Position numbers and translations under genes: made by a program
Notes under the pieces: generated by a model
The model's input: only the letters and a program-made list of their open reading frames with translations
Told to the model about the DNA's origin: nothing
The model's database searches: none
Shown: piece by piece, positions 22,301 to 34,124 of the stretch
Layout of the letters: each line of letters opens with the position of its first letter
Numbering within the stretch: position 1 is the first letter of the stretch
NCBI GenBank assembly: GCA_034406715.1
Contig: CP137873.1
Span: 124,001 to 188,000, forward strand
Reading direction: 5' to 3'
DNA from: Rhodotorula mucilaginosa
Taxonomy: Eukaryota; Basidiomycota; Microbotryomycetes; Sporidiobolales; Sporidiobolaceae
Length of the DNA stretch: 64,000 nucleotides

Positions 22301-25300
22301 GATAACAATCCTCGCAAAGTCGACTCTGCAAAGTCGAAAACATTGAAGCAGCCGCTGCCGGCCCTCGGATCCGATGTCGACGATGACGACAAGGGCGGAA
22401 AAGCGAAAAAGCCACGACAAGCGAAATCGCCCGCCCCGGCCAAGCCAGCTCCGCCGCGACGCTCGGCGCGGCTCTCGCCTCCGCCTGCGAAGCTGCAAGG
22501 CGAGAAAGGGAAGTCGCGACCGAGTCGATCGGGTGCTCAAGGCGCCGCTGGACAGGACGAAGAGGCGAGCGAGTCCGATCCGGAAGAGAAGTCTCGTTCG
22601 CGTCGCGGCGCCGCTCAGAACAAGAAGAAGCAGGTCGTGCAGTCTACCACGAAGCAGAAACGCAGTCGGGAAGATGAGGAGGACGAGGATGAGGACAAGA
22701 GGGAGACCGCGTCGTCGCTCAGCGAGTTATCCGACATGGCCGACGACTCGGCGAGTCGACGCAAGAAGACGAAGGCGCGCGCTCGCGCTTCGAAGCGGCG
22801 CAAAGTCGAGGACAAGCAAGAAGCGGACAAGGGCGACGAGACCGACTTCGAGGAACAGTACTCGCTGCCGACCAATCAACAGCGTCGATCCGACCGACGC
22901 AAGTTCGGCAAGACGGTCGCCCCGCTGAAGGGCAACGGCTCCACTCGCAAGGCGAATCAACCGGGAGCGAAAGCCGCGGCTAAGGGCAAGGCCGGCTCGC
23001 GAGCCGAGAACAAGCCGGGATCGAAAGGCAGCAGCGACCGCGGCTCGAAGGCGGGAAAGAAGGGACCGACCAAGCCGACGAGCAAGGTCGTGGCGGGAGC
23101 TGGCGATTCAGCTTCCGAGATGTCTACGGAAGATGTGGAGGGACGAGCGCCAGCGCGGTCGACGCGCGCGTCTCGTTCGAAGGCGAAGAAAGTCGTTGCC
23201 CCGGTCTCGGCAGACGCAGCCGGCAGCAGCGAGTAAGGGCTCCCAACTCTTCACCCCCGCGCTGAGAGACTCTTGACTGACACTTTCACACCTTTTGCGC
23301 TTTCAGAGAGGAGGAACGCAGCCCGAAGAAGAAGGGAGACAAGCGCATCGCCGACGACATTCCGCCGCCCGCCGACCTGACGGCGAGCGAGCAACTGCGC
23401 GTCCAACGAGCCGGCATCCGATCCCCTGCGATCTCTCCCGCAAAAGCCAAGCCTGTGCAGACGCTCGATCAGTGCGTGTTCACACTTCATGTTCCGACCT
23501 TCGCACGAATGCTTATACTCACCTCACCTGCAACACACAGACTGACTGGCAATGCGCCCGTACCGATGGGGGAGCCCGCCGCGTTCGATCAGGCCATGGA
23601 CATCACGCAAGATGGTGCAGAAGAGCAGCAAGAGGTCTTCGAAGCCGACTTCGAATTCGACTTTGCCGTTGCCGACGTCGACGAAATCGAAGCCGTCTTT
23701 GGTCCAACGCCCGCGAAGACGACTTCCGAAGCAGCGCCCAAGACCGGCGCTCGTGAGAAGGACGTTCCGGTTTCTCCGCTGCCCTCCGAGAGCATTGAAA
23801 CGGTGCCTCGGGTCATCCCGCAAACGGACGCCTCTGCTTCGGCGGCCAAGCCTAGCACAGCCGGAGGCGAGATCCCGAGCGCAGTCGCAGAACCGAGCTC
23901 CGTTCCGATACAAGCTGTGCCTTCGAAGGACCGTCCGAGCGTCGCCGCAGCCCTGGCGCCTGCCGAGGAAGATGCTTCTGCATCGACATCGGTGCCTGCG
24001 GGGAAACCCCTCCGGCAAGTCGGCGCCGCCGAGGTCGCTCCAGCTCCAGTCTCAGCTGTTGCAGCAAGCTCGAACGCGGCGCCAGTCGAGAAGCAACCAC
24101 AACGCCCGCTCCCGTCTGAACCCCTTCCGAAACCCGGCCCAGCTCGCGGGCCTGTCGGCGCTCCGTTCGACGACTCGGGAGTCCACTTCGTCGCCAACGA
24201 GACCGACGTGACCAGATCGCTCAAGAAGGGAGGCATGGCAGCCGGTAAGCCGCCTATTTCGGAGCCGAGCGGTGTGATGCCCAGATTGATCGTTACTCGT
24301 CCGCAGATTCGCGCCGTTCGGCCGCCGACTCGATGGATCTCGACGCGGACGAACACAACAACACAGAAGCCGGCGCCAAAATCGACACGCCTGCTTCGGC
24401 GACACCCGCCGTGATCCCTTCGCCAATGTCTCACAGCGCGACCGGTCTCGCGGGCCCGGCTGAAGCAGCGGATCAGCACCGCGGAGAAGCCGTACACGCG
24501 TCTCGCGCCGCTCCTCGTCAGCAAGACGTCCGGCCTCTGCAATCGACTCCGGCACGGCAGGCGGCAGCGAAACAACGCCCGCCGGAATCTTTCATGCCGT
24601 GGTCAGCGATCCCAACTCGGACGGCTGCACTCCGTCAAGGCACTTCGCGCCCCGTGAAGCCGCCTATTCCAGCAGAGGTGCGACAGAAGGCGCAATCGTC
24701 AACCGCCGTGGCATCGGAGCAGAAGGAGGCGCATGCGAACCGATCTGCCGCGAAGAGCAGCCAGCAAAAGCTTGCGTCGCCAGGTCATCCTGCACCTGCC
24801 GGAGCAGGTCATCGCACTCCGACGACCCCTGCGCGCATGTCTGGCAGTCGCCCCCGCAACAAGTCTGACAAGATCGTGTTGGAAGAGCGTCCGCTCGATT
24901 GCTACGAGGAGTTTTTCGATTTGCTCGTCGACATGGGGAGGGTGAGTCAGAGTTATCATAGAGATACAGAGGACGAGTCCCGACTCACTCCGAGATGTTC
25001 AGGCTTTGGTGAAGAAACAGCAGGAGAAGGCGGCCGACTTGCAGGATCGTCACAAGGCCGGAACGCAAAAAGTCGAGAAGCTCGTGGCGCGCAGTGCGCA
25101 GAGGGACAACGCGGAAACGTGAGTCGCTTAAAGAGTCGCACAGATGACCAAATAGCTGACGCGTGCCCCTGTATACCTGGATTTAGGCGGGAAATCGCCA
25201 GGATGGTCGTACAGCGGGCGGCGGCGCTCGACCACAACGGCGCTTCGCCCGGTCTTCAAGCCTGCGCTCAAGACGTGGGAGACAACTGCGCCGTGCTGGG

Positions 25301-25352
25301 AGATGAGGTGCGCGAGCTCCTGCGCAAGTTGGCGGCGGAGAAAGTTGCTTGA
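19337..25352 (+). CDS. Candidate meiotic chromosome axis protein (SYCP2/Red1-like)
   Basis: Thirteen exons give a frame-consistent 1,686-residue model: 19337-19522, 19615-19929, 20001-20061, 20162-20378, 20467-20751, 20842-21191, 21287-21501, 21587-23232, 23307-23471, 23541-24244, 24307-24941, 25003-25118, 25187-25352. Residues 1 to about 330 are helical and repeat-like (FAKSLRHVIFAWTVEHPKLF, GVELVQGLVNIVFPSP). Residues about 350-540 look like a beta-rich PH/Spt16M-like fold (KIFVPTTVWFGRDSLTVLID, then DYRITILSDKSLQIDGR). A roughly 1,000-residue Lys/Glu/Ser-rich disordered region with basic patches follows, then a short C-terminal coiled coil (LVKKQQEKAADLQDRHKAG to VRELLRKLAAEKVA). ARM-like plus Spt16M-like plus disorder plus terminal coiled coil is the order of SYCP2, Red1 and ASY3. 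The match is by architecture only. Confidence 0.5.
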
Positions 25353-25653
25353 AATTTGGGGGCGGTGAGGCGGAGGCTTGCGAGGGGTTGACTGGCATGC
25401 TTGAATTCGAAGTGTCGTTCTTTTTCTTTGCTCGCTCGCTTGCCAAAATCTGAAGGGCGACAGACCTTTATCACGACGGCAAAGGACGGATGCTAGTGCC
25501 GACTGTGAGTCTTCGCGTGTACAGCTCACAAGAAGCTTGAAGCTCGATGCGCTGGAACATCATTGTCGCGCCAAAGCTCTACTCATCTGAAGAGCCAGAG
25601 ACGCGATCCCCGAACTATTGAATCCAGATCGATGCATGATGATGCCGCACAGA
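25353..25653. other. Short intergenic stretch between convergent genes
   Basis: 3' flanks of the axis-protein candidate and the permease. Nothing else seen. Confidence 0.4.
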
Positions 25654-27870
25654 CTACCGCTTTTCGCCGACTGTTTCGCCTCGCAGTGCCGCCACCCGAT
25701 CCTCCTCCGTGATCTGCGTCTGCGCGAGCACCCGTTTGCTGATCCAGCGCGGCATGTACGAGAGGTCGCCTTCCATGAGGTACCACAGCATGATCACGAG
25801 GACAAAGTTTGCGCCGACCATCGCCGTTGCTGCCTTTGCCGAGACGAGGTAGCGGGGACCGTAGTCGACCCTGCACGAGTGGCGTCCCAGAGTTGAGAGT
25901 CAGACCCGGCATGGCGGAGCATCAGATACGGGAGGAATGCTTACCGCCACAGCTGAGGCCCGAGGATACCAGAAAACTGTGAGATCGCATTGTTGATACC
26001 GATACCGAGCGCTGCTGCTGAGGTGCCTCGGAGGGCAGCGACCCGTCTCGGCCAGAGGCAGGCGTACGCGGCCGTGCACGACCCGGAGATCACGCACACT
26101 GCGGCGTAGCGAATCCCGGGTGTGTTGACGGTGATGAAAACGATATAGGACACGAGAACGCCGGCGACGACTGCGGGAGTGTACCTCACTTGTTGTCAGC
26201 GTCCGAGAACGATTTTGTCTCTAAGGCGCACACAGAGTGGTGCTACTCACTGGCCAAGGTTACCGCGAAAGCTGAGATCTTGAGCTTCCGAATGAGGTAA
26301 GCCGAGATGAGGCACATGGCCACTCCGGTTGCGGCGGGAGGGATCTGGAGGAGTTGTGTTCCGGCCGAGTCGGTGATTCCGAGGTCCTTCACCACGAAAG
26401 GGAGGACTGTCGAGATGCCCCAGGCTCCCACGGCGTAGCCTGCAACGCCGAATCTTTATCAGAATCATGTCAAGCTCGTTTCGGAGGGTGTGAAAGGCCG
26501 GACTCACAAGCCCAGAAGAGGGAAAAGAGCCAGAACGTAGGGTCGGCGAACATGGCCACGATTTCGGGAGTACTCCACGTCTTGCTCGTCTTCTTGGGCG
26601 CGTTCCGGTGCAGGTGCGCGACGACGTACTCCTGTTCAAGCGGGGACATCCATTTGCTTGTCTGCGAAAGCAAGAGCGGTTCGCGCAAGGTTAGAGTGTG
26701 TATTTCGCCAAAAGGCGGTCAATGCCTGCGAAACGAAGGCGACAGGCTTACATGCGGCCAGTCTGGCAGGATGAAATAGACCGCCGCTCCGAGCACAATG
26801 GTCAGAATCCCCTCCAGGATAAAGAGGACCTGCCATCCTGCGAGACGTCCATTCGCGAACGAGACTGCATAGGCAAACAATCCGCTGAAGCCGCCAGACT
26901 GTTGGAAAGTCGCGTAAGTATCAGTTCTCGATTTGATCGGGTCGGGAAAGTGGACGTACCGAAGAGTTGGCGACGTAAAGAAGCAAAACTCGGGGCGCCA
27001 TCTCGGCCGGCGAGTACCAGAACGCCCAAGAGTAGATGATCGAGGTAAAGTAACTGCCTTCGAGAGCGCCGAGGACTGCGAGGTGCGCTGTGTCAGCTTT
27101 TTGCGTTCCGCCGAGGCCCAAGACGACAAGAGTCCCTTACGGATGCGGCACGCCAACACCCCGCCGTAGTTCTGCAGGGTCCGAGATGTGTCAGCGAGAG
27201 ACAGCGGCATGTTGTTCGCGATCAACCCACATGGACGGCAGCCATGCAAGCCATAACTTCATACGGAAAAGGAGGGGTCAGTCCATTCCACTCATTCGGT
27301 GGAGACGACGAGCTCGGAAAGCGACGAACCGATGCCCCAGCTGATCATGATGCGGGAGATCCAGACCGACGGCGACGTGACCTTAAGCATAAAGGTGCAT
27401 ACAGGTTCTCTGCCGACCGGAAAGGGGAGACCAGTCAGCAAACCGGTTGGTCGCAAACAAAAAGGCCACAGAACGAAAACGACGACTCACACCGCCATGT
27501 ACACGTAGTAGAAAGACGAAACGACCCAAGCCCATTGCTTGGCGTTCAGGTGCAGCATCTGCTTGAGCGAATGTCCCGTCTCCGAGTTCATTGTGCCCGC
27601 GTTCGAAATGTCTGCCGAGTTCGGCAGATGTCAGCGACGAAGGGAAGATGCCGGAACATGCAGATCAGGGGAGGGCGGCTTACTGTTCAGGTCAAGTCGC
27701 ACCACCATGTACGTAATACAGATGATGGGCATGATCCGGATGTCGATACGGCGCAGGAGCTTCTTGCGGTCCACGGCGGCGAAACGTTCATCGAACGATA
27801 AAGCCGGCACTTCGAGCGACTCTGCCTTGATGTCGGATTCGACATCTTCTTTGGAGGATGCGTAGCTCAT
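25654..27870 (-). CDS. MFS permease, allantoate/Dal5 (anion:cation symporter) family
   Basis: Plasma-membrane uptake of a small organic anion or vitamin by family (Dal5, Tna1, Vht1 relatives); the substrate cannot be read from sequence. Start ATG 27870 (MSYASSKEDVESDIKAESLE). Translation gives DRKKLLRRIDIRIMPIICI, the typical first-span entry of this family, then many short exons: LKQMLHLNAKQWAWVVSSFY, the loop TWSTPEIVAMFADPTFWLF, ISTVLPFVVKDLGITDSAGT, and a last span ending LWYLMEGDLSYMPRW. The tail ends VAALRGETVGEKR at the stop 25654. About ten introns, each with a visible CTGAC/CTCAC branch and AG. It is divergent from a 2OG-Fe(II) oxygenase gene, suggesting shared control. Confidence 0.75.
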
Positions 27871-28591
27871 TGCTGCTGGATTAGCTCAACAGCAGCGGGG
27901 TTTGAGAGGGTAGCGGGTTTGTGAGCGTCGGAAGAAGCAAAGAAGAGCAAGCGGCAGCAGAAGCACGGATGCTCTCGTTCCGATGCGGAACCCCGCCAAG
28001 CTTTCTATTCGAAGCAGATACGTGCGCGTGAATGATCAAGCGAAGGCTCGAGTTGTCAATATGTTGGTGCGATGGCGAGCGCGAGAGGGAGAAGACAAAA
28101 GTGCGAGAGTGCTCGTGCTGCGGATTTCTCGCCTCCACTTTTGGCTCATCGCCAGACGTAGCCAATCAGCGCGGCGCCGTGAGAGCGCTCAACGCAAGCC
28201 GGCCGCGCATGCATGTCCCCTTTTCCCTATACATCCACCGACTCTATCAACGACCAAGCTGCTCTCAGATCTGCGCCCCGCTCCAGTCAGCACTGCTTTC
28301 CCAGCGTCTGAACGCCCCTGCTCCGTCAGCTCGAAGGGGTGATTTGAAGGAGAGCACACCATACTTTGCTGCTGCGCGCCGTGCACGCCATTCGTGCTGC
28401 TTACTTCGCTGCCCGGTTTCGCCGGCCCGGGCATAGAGAACGGCAAGACATCGGCACGAGTCCAATTGCGATATACCCCGGCGGCTCTACATATAGGCAC
28501 GAGTTCTTCCTCGCCGGCTGCTGGAATCGCGAGCTGAATCTCCCTGCTTCTCGCCCGCTTCTGGAATCACCGCCGCGGAGGGAGCTACATA
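27871..28591. promoter_or_regulatory. Shared divergent promoter region (permease / oxygenase)
   Basis: About 720 bp between two divergent starts, so it must carry both promoters. GATA cores occur (for example AGATAC near 28016 and GCGATATAC near 28468), compatible with nitrogen-responsive GATA factors, but isolated GATA cores are expected by chance. TATA-like CATAATG precedes the oxygenase start. Confidence 0.4.
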
Positions 28592-30332
28592 ATGCCGTCT
28601 GCTGTTCCCAACATCAAACCCTGGACGAGACCCGCTCCGACACAAGAACCGCTCGACTATGCGGAACTAGCGAGGATCGATCTCGCCAAGTGGCCGGAGA
28701 AGAAGTCGGAACTCGTCGAGGATCTCCGCTATGTCGTCAACGAGGTCGGCTTCTGGTGAGTCGTCCCTTCGAGGCCAAGTCGTGGTAATCGAGGGGGAAA
28801 AGGCTCAATCTCGCCGACCGCTTTGCAGGATCGTCGAGAACACCGGAATCTCGGACGAGGAAGTGAGGCGACAACATGCGATCGGTACGACGTCGTCCGT
28901 TCAGAGATTCCAGTCCTACACAGCTGACTGACGGCTGAATGTCTACAGGCGACGCGTTCCTCGACCTCCCGTTGGAAGAGAAGCGCAAACACCCTTGCGA
29001 TTTTGCCAACGGCAACTTTTTCGGTTTCCGCGAAGGGTTCCGCGTCATGGGCAAGTCTGGCGTCAAGGACAACTCGGAGGCGTAAGTCGGGGCTCAGTCC
29101 GGCCAGGAAACGATGGACAGAAGCGGCTGACTCGTGCATGCCCGCGCGCAGATTGTGCCTGCCGAAATTGGTTCCGTCTCTGCAGCACGAATGGCCCGCA
29201 TACGACTTCCTGGACCCGTTCGTCGACGAGATCGCCACCTTTCAGCGCAAGGTGCACTCGCGAGTCCTCGACCCGCTCCTTCGACTGTTTGCCTTGCTGC
29301 TCGAACTGCCCGAAGACTATTTCGCCAAGGTGAGCGGGGCTTTCCCCCGACTTTGAAGCGCCGGCGACTGACCAGCACGCGATGACCAGGCCCATGGATG
29401 GGAACGACCGACCGAAGACCATCTCCGCTATATGCGCTATATTCCGAACTCGCAAGAAGTCGACGCCAAGCTTGAAGACAAGCAATACTTGAACGGTCAC
29501 ACGTGAGTAGGCCTTCATGCCACGACATGTAGCTCTCGATACTCATCCTCGGATACGTCTTCAGCGACTTTGGCATCGTCACCTTGTTGTTTGCGCAAAT
29601 CGTGCAAGGGTACGGAAGCTTATCGCCACCTTTCTCCGATTTGACCGTTCCGACATTGACCGCGAACGCCCACGCAGACTACAGATCCTGACAAGCGACG
29701 GCGAATGGAAGCATGTTCCATATGTCCCCGACAGCATCGTGGTCAACGTGAGCCTCGTGAGGGAGACGTGAGCGGGATCAAAGGTTCGCCTGCTAACTCG
29801 TACTTCTCTTTCTCCACGGCCTCACTAGACCGCCGATATCCTCTCTTTCGCGACGGCGGGGTGGCTCAAATCGACCATCCATCGCGTGATCCGGCCTCCA
29901 GAAGACCAGGCTCACGTACCCCGACTCGGCGTGAGTTCTCTTTTCTCTTTCGGGTGACTCAACTTCGACTCGGAAGGAACCTGACTCCTCTGACCCGTGC
30001 GACGACGAGACAGCTCTTCTACTTTTCGCGCGCAGCACACGATTGGCCTACGGGGATCGTCGCTCCTTCGCCCGTCCTCGAGCGCCTCGGCCTCTACAAG
30101 GCCGAAGAGCAACCCAAAGAACCCGTCTCTGGTCTCGGTGAGCTCTTTGAACACTACGGTCTGCTTCGAGCCCTTCATTCCGGCTTTCTTGCTGACCCTG
30201 GCGAAAACAGAGTTTACCCGAGCACGCGTCAAGCACAGCTGGGATCGGCCCGTGTACGGCGACGACGAGTACAACAAGGGTTTCGTGCTCAAGGGCCTCG
30301 AAGTCAAGACCCACTATGCGACGGCCGCCTAG
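28592..30332 (+). CDS. 2-oxoglutarate/Fe(II)-dependent oxygenase, isopenicillin-N-synthase-like
   Basis: Soluble non-haem iron oxygenase; substrate unknown. ATG 28592 (MPSAVPNIKPWTRPAPTQEP). N-terminal DIOX_N-type helices: LVEDLRYVVNEVGFWIVENT and DAFLDLPLEEKRKHPCDFA. The jelly-roll core keeps the iron triad: His and Asp in LNGHTDFGIVTLLFAQIVQG, and the distal His in GWLKSTIHRVIRPP. RLGLFYFSRAAHDWPTG follows where the 2-oxoglutarate Arg/Ser strand is expected. Ends VLKGLEVKTHYATAA at 30332. Some nine exons with short introns (first intron 28756-28828). The C-terminal FTRARVKHSWDRPVYGDDEY block is common in fungal members. Divergent from a Dal5-family permease, suggesting that the permease imports its substrate or a related compound (inference). 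Confidence 0.8.
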
Positions 30333-30841
30333 GTCGAGACAATCGGTCCTCGACGACGGAGTGTCTGTAAGCGCTCATCGGCGGTGCTCAGAGCACCGTC
30401 CGGACGTTTGAACAAGGGGGTCGCCCTATGGGGTGGCAAAAACGGGATATCGTCACGGACCGCTGAACAAAGCGAGATGGCTGTAGATTTGGATAAGCTG
30501 TAAATACACACTGCGCTGTCGAAGCTGTGGACAAAAGGAGAGGCTATAGCGCACGAGACCCCAAGACTACTGGTCAGCGCACGTGCGAGATCCGGAATCA
30601 AATCAACGGCGCTTCTGTCTTCTTCACCGGATTGCACCTCCCGTGTTACCTTGGGACGGATTCAGCGTACAGCTTACCTGATTAATAGCCCCGTGTACGC
30701 TATCAAGCGGATCGACCTCTTCACCTTCAAGCTTCAAGAGTCGCCGAACGTCGTCATCGCTTTCGTCGCCTTCAACTTCTCTCTCTCAGCTTCTCGACCC
30801 CGCTACTGTATCACGCACACGCATAGCGACCAAGGAGGGGG
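30333..30841. other. Intergenic stretch
   Basis: 3' flank of the oxygenase gene and promoter of the phosphatase gene. No gene supported. Confidence 0.4.
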
Positions 30842-31862
30842 ATGATCCCCACCTCACTCTTCTGGAGCTATACAGCTCTCGCGTTCCTCACCGCAGCCGG
30901 CACCTTCGCCGCACCGACCTCCTCCGCCGACCGCCGAATCGAGGCATCATCTACCTCGAACCCAGACTTTGACGCCAACATAGAGGCGACGGGCTACCGC
31001 TACAACAACAAGATCCTCTTGTTCCGGCATGGCGAGAAGCGGAGCGACTCGAGTATTGGCTTGTCCGAGAAGGGCAAGAAGCGCGCGCAGTGCTTGCGAA
31101 AGGTGGGTCTCCCAGTCCTGTCGTAGGCCCTGGCTGCGATTCACCCAACCCAGAATCGCTGACCCGAGCTGCGGATTACCGCGGTGGACAACCCCACAGA
31201 AACTGGGCAAGCACAGCCGACACAACATTGGCCTCATCCTCGCCGAAGCGTACAACCCATCGACGGGCAAGCGCCGCCGCCCGTACGACACGGTCAAGAG
31301 CCTCGCGCGCGATTTGAGCCTCAAAGTCGACCTCAGTTGCGAGGCGGACGATTTCGAATGCGTCAGCGAGCGGGTGGAGGAGTATGCGAAGAAGGGGGGA
31401 AAGGGCGATGTGGCGATTTGTTGGGTGGGTCTCTCGGGGGTTTCTTTTGCACAAACTACGGTACTTCTTTGCGGTGAACTGATATCGAGTCACCCGCCCC
31501 GGCAGAAACACTCGTACCTGCACAAGATTGCTCGCGAACTCGGCGCGAAAAAGACGGCCCCTTACCCGGACGACCGGTACGACATCATCTGGACTCTGAC
31601 GCGGCGCCGCATCGTCCGGAAAGAGTCGGAGCAGTGTCCGGGTTTGGATCCGGTCGTGAGGCGACATGATCCCGATCTCGAGATTGGGATTGGCATTGGA
31701 GAGGAGGCTGTTGTGGAGGAGGAGGAGGAGGAGGAGGAGGAGGAGGAGGAGGAGGAGGAGGCAGAGGACAACGAGAGTCTCGAAGACCTCGTGTTTGAAG
31801 AGTTCGTCCATGGAGCGGAGAAGGCAGAGCAGTTCAGCTTTGGCCTGAACGAGCTCGACTGA
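30842..31862 (+). CDS. Secreted histidine-phosphatase (phosphoglycerate-mutase-like) protein
   Basis: Exons 30842-31100, 31200-31424, 31506-31862. ATG 30842 begins a signal peptide (LFWSYTALAFLTAAGTFAAP). The catalytic RHG motif is in KILLFRHGEKRSDSSIGLSE. The second-exon block ends GDVAICW and continues across the intron into KHSYLHKIARELGAKKTAPY, where this fungal branch places its second histidine. DDRYDIIWTLTRRRIV follows as in relatives. A long acidic tail then includes 15 consecutive Glu codons (31716-31760). The substrate is not known for this branch; extracellular or vacuolar phosphatase is the likely role. The acidic tail after the catalytic domain is unusual for a secreted enzyme. 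Confidence 0.7.
31716..31760 (+). repeat. (GAG)15 codon repeat encoding poly-Glu
   Basis: Fifteen uninterrupted GAG codons inside the histidine-phosphatase reading frame, likely length-polymorphic between strains by slippage in steps of three. Confidence 0.95.
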
Positions 31863-32198
31863 GCGGCGCGAGCCCCTCTCCCCTTCTGCACCCACCGTTC
31901 TAGAAGTTCTCATCATCCCTTATTCTTCGCATTCGTAGACCACCCCATCTCATTCCAGCTTCGCCCTCTTATCGTGATTCCATCCACTCTATTTTGCTTG
32001 TTGTATTCATTCATTCCTTCCTTTGGGATTTGAAGGCGCTCTCTCTCTCTCTCATCTCGCATTAGCAGCTGAGAACTCTTTGATCTAATCGTTCCACTAC
32101 CACCACTTGACATCTGGAGACAGAGACTGAGGCTGTGCTGCGTCAGAGAAACAATGCAAAAGAAAGGCCACCTGGTGGTCCGGCTACAAAAACGCTAC
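31863..32198. other. Intergenic stretch between convergent genes
   Basis: T/C-rich 3' flanks, with a short (CT)n run near 32039-32053. No gene. Confidence 0.4.
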
Positions 32199-33642
32199 TT
32201 ACGACACCATCTCGAGGTCGTCGTCGTCATCATCGTCGTCCACGGCGTTCGCTAGTGACGGCTGGTCTCCTTCTTCCTTCTTGACCCCTCCAACTCCTCC
32301 TCCTCCTCCTCCAGAAGTCACGGACGGTTTGACGTCCTCCTCCTCCTCCTCCTGCCCGACCGCTCCCGCTCCCGACCCCGATCCCGATCCCTCTCCAACT
32401 TTACTACCCCTCGCCACTCCACTGCCTTTAAACTCCGGTTTCAGCGTCCACATATTCGCATACGGTCCCTTCGGCACCAACGTGGCAATCTCGCTCAGAC
32501 ATTCGCGGAGGTACATCTGCGGTTGTTGGACGTGTTGGTTGAGGGATTTGAGAGCCCAGTAGGGGGCCGAGTGGAAGTGCGAGATGAGGGCGTCGAGGAG
32601 TTGAGGTTTGTCCATGCGGGTGGCGCGCGCGGAGATGGGTTGACCGGCGGCGTTGGTGGCGCCTTTCGTGCGTTTGTTGGTCGTATTCTGCGGAATTGTT
32701 CCGTACCCTTGTGATCAGCGTCTCTGAACAGGAGAGGAGATGGAAAATGAAAAGGCCACACGCAAAACTCACCGCAAAAGTCGCCGCCCTTGCCTTGATC
32801 CCCCCTACCCCAACTCCACTCGCCAACCGGTTCGCGGTCGCGTCATCAACCTCGAGTCGTTTCAGGGTGCGCCTCGGTTCTGCGGCTTTGCGGTGCCGTT
32901 CTCGCATGATGCGGGCGTAGGCGGCCGCGGAGGAGGGGGACGAGAGGACCGGGGTGAGGGAACATTCGTGCGCGACGGTGCCGAGGAGGGAGGTGATGCC
33001 TGCGTGTGTGTGTGCGCGAGGGGGCAACGTCAACCATGTCTTAGGAACTGATCACAGTCACGGAATATGACGGGGAGAAAAAGGGAAGAACGCACGCCGT
33101 TTCTTCCTCGCGCCTTCCTCGCCCGAGTCGGGGTCATCTTCGACCTTTTCGCCAAACACGTACAAGTTCTTGCTCGCCGTGTTTTGCATCGTCAGTTTGT
33201 ACTCGGTCGGGAGGCCGTCCGCTCCTCCTTGGGGTCGCTTCCCCTTGACATCGGGTTTCGATTCGGCGGAGGACGAGGTATGCTCGTTCAAGAGGACCGA
33301 GATCTTGGCGTTGCCGTCGGGAGTTTTCCTGCCAGAAGGGGGTTCAGTGAGGCCTCTCATCTTTTAGGGAAAGGCGGCGGCGGGGACTGACTCGTCGTAG
33401 ACTCGGACTCTGCCCAGGATCTCTCCCTCTCGCTCGCTCTGCTGCCACTTGTCGAGCAAGAAGCGGGGCACTTTGCACAGCCAGACGCGTTGCCCTGCGC
33501 GGTCGAGGTCGAGGTCTTCGTCCTCTTGGCGGTCGTCGGCGGCGGCGGTGCCCGGTTTCGAGGAGGAAGAGTCTTCCAAGTCGATGGAGCCGTGCTCGGC
33601 TTGGAACTCTTCCGGCAACGCGTTCCGGTTGAACATGGCCAT
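32199..33642 (-). CDS. TFG2: Transcription initiation factor TFIIF subunit beta (RAP30/Tfg2)
   Basis: General RNA polymerase II factor. ATG 33642 (MAMFNRNALPEEFQAEHGSI). N-terminal dimerisation-domain start LDRAGQRVWLCKVPRFLLDK is a family signature. Then KISVLLNEHTSS and PTEYKLTMQNTASKNLYVFG continue the triple barrel. A middle exon reads GTVAHECSLTPVLS and YARIMRERHRKAAEPRRTLK. The C-terminal winged helix is PQLLDALISHFHSAPYWALK, then QQPQMYLRECLSEIATLVPK and GPYANMWTLKPEF. An acidic Asp/Glu tail ends at 32199. Five or so exons. An upstream in-frame extension exists (from about 33700) but MAMFNRN is the natural start. Confidence 0.88.
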
Positions 33643-34124
33643 CCTCGGCGGTCTCTCTAGGCCCGGGGTGAGTGGCAGCGCGTGAAAGCGGGACTCTGGT
33701 TTGTAATGAGTCATTACAAATGGTTGGAATACAACGACGACATCACTCGTTTGCTTCCGCGCGAGTTGTTGCGGATTCGTTTCCGCATTCGCTCGCTCGC
33801 GGCGCCTGTCATCGTCCGATCGACCTGTCACGGGTGCCCCGAGCAGCTGCATCGTGCGGAAATCGCGTCAAGGCTCGACCGAGAACGGCCCGTCCGAGTC
33901 CGCGGTCCGGGAGAGACGCAGCCGCCACCCGGCAGATGCCCGTCAAGGTGTCGACAACTCCACCACCACCACCAGCAGCAGCACTCGAACCCGCCAACAG
34001 TCGCACTCCTAGCTGCTATCCCACCGCCCCCTGCCGTCGACGAACAGCAGCAACCCGATCGAAAAGCCGTCGTCGTCGTCCCCAGCAGCAGCAGCAGCCT
34101 CGACTCCAACAAGTCCTCGCCGTT
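33643..34124. other. Divergent promoter region with CAG-rich leader
   Basis: Lies between the TFIIF beta start and the regulator start. It is rich in CAG/CAC triplets; an in-frame upstream ATG at 33936 could extend the regulator by 63 low-complexity residues. Confidence 0.35.
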
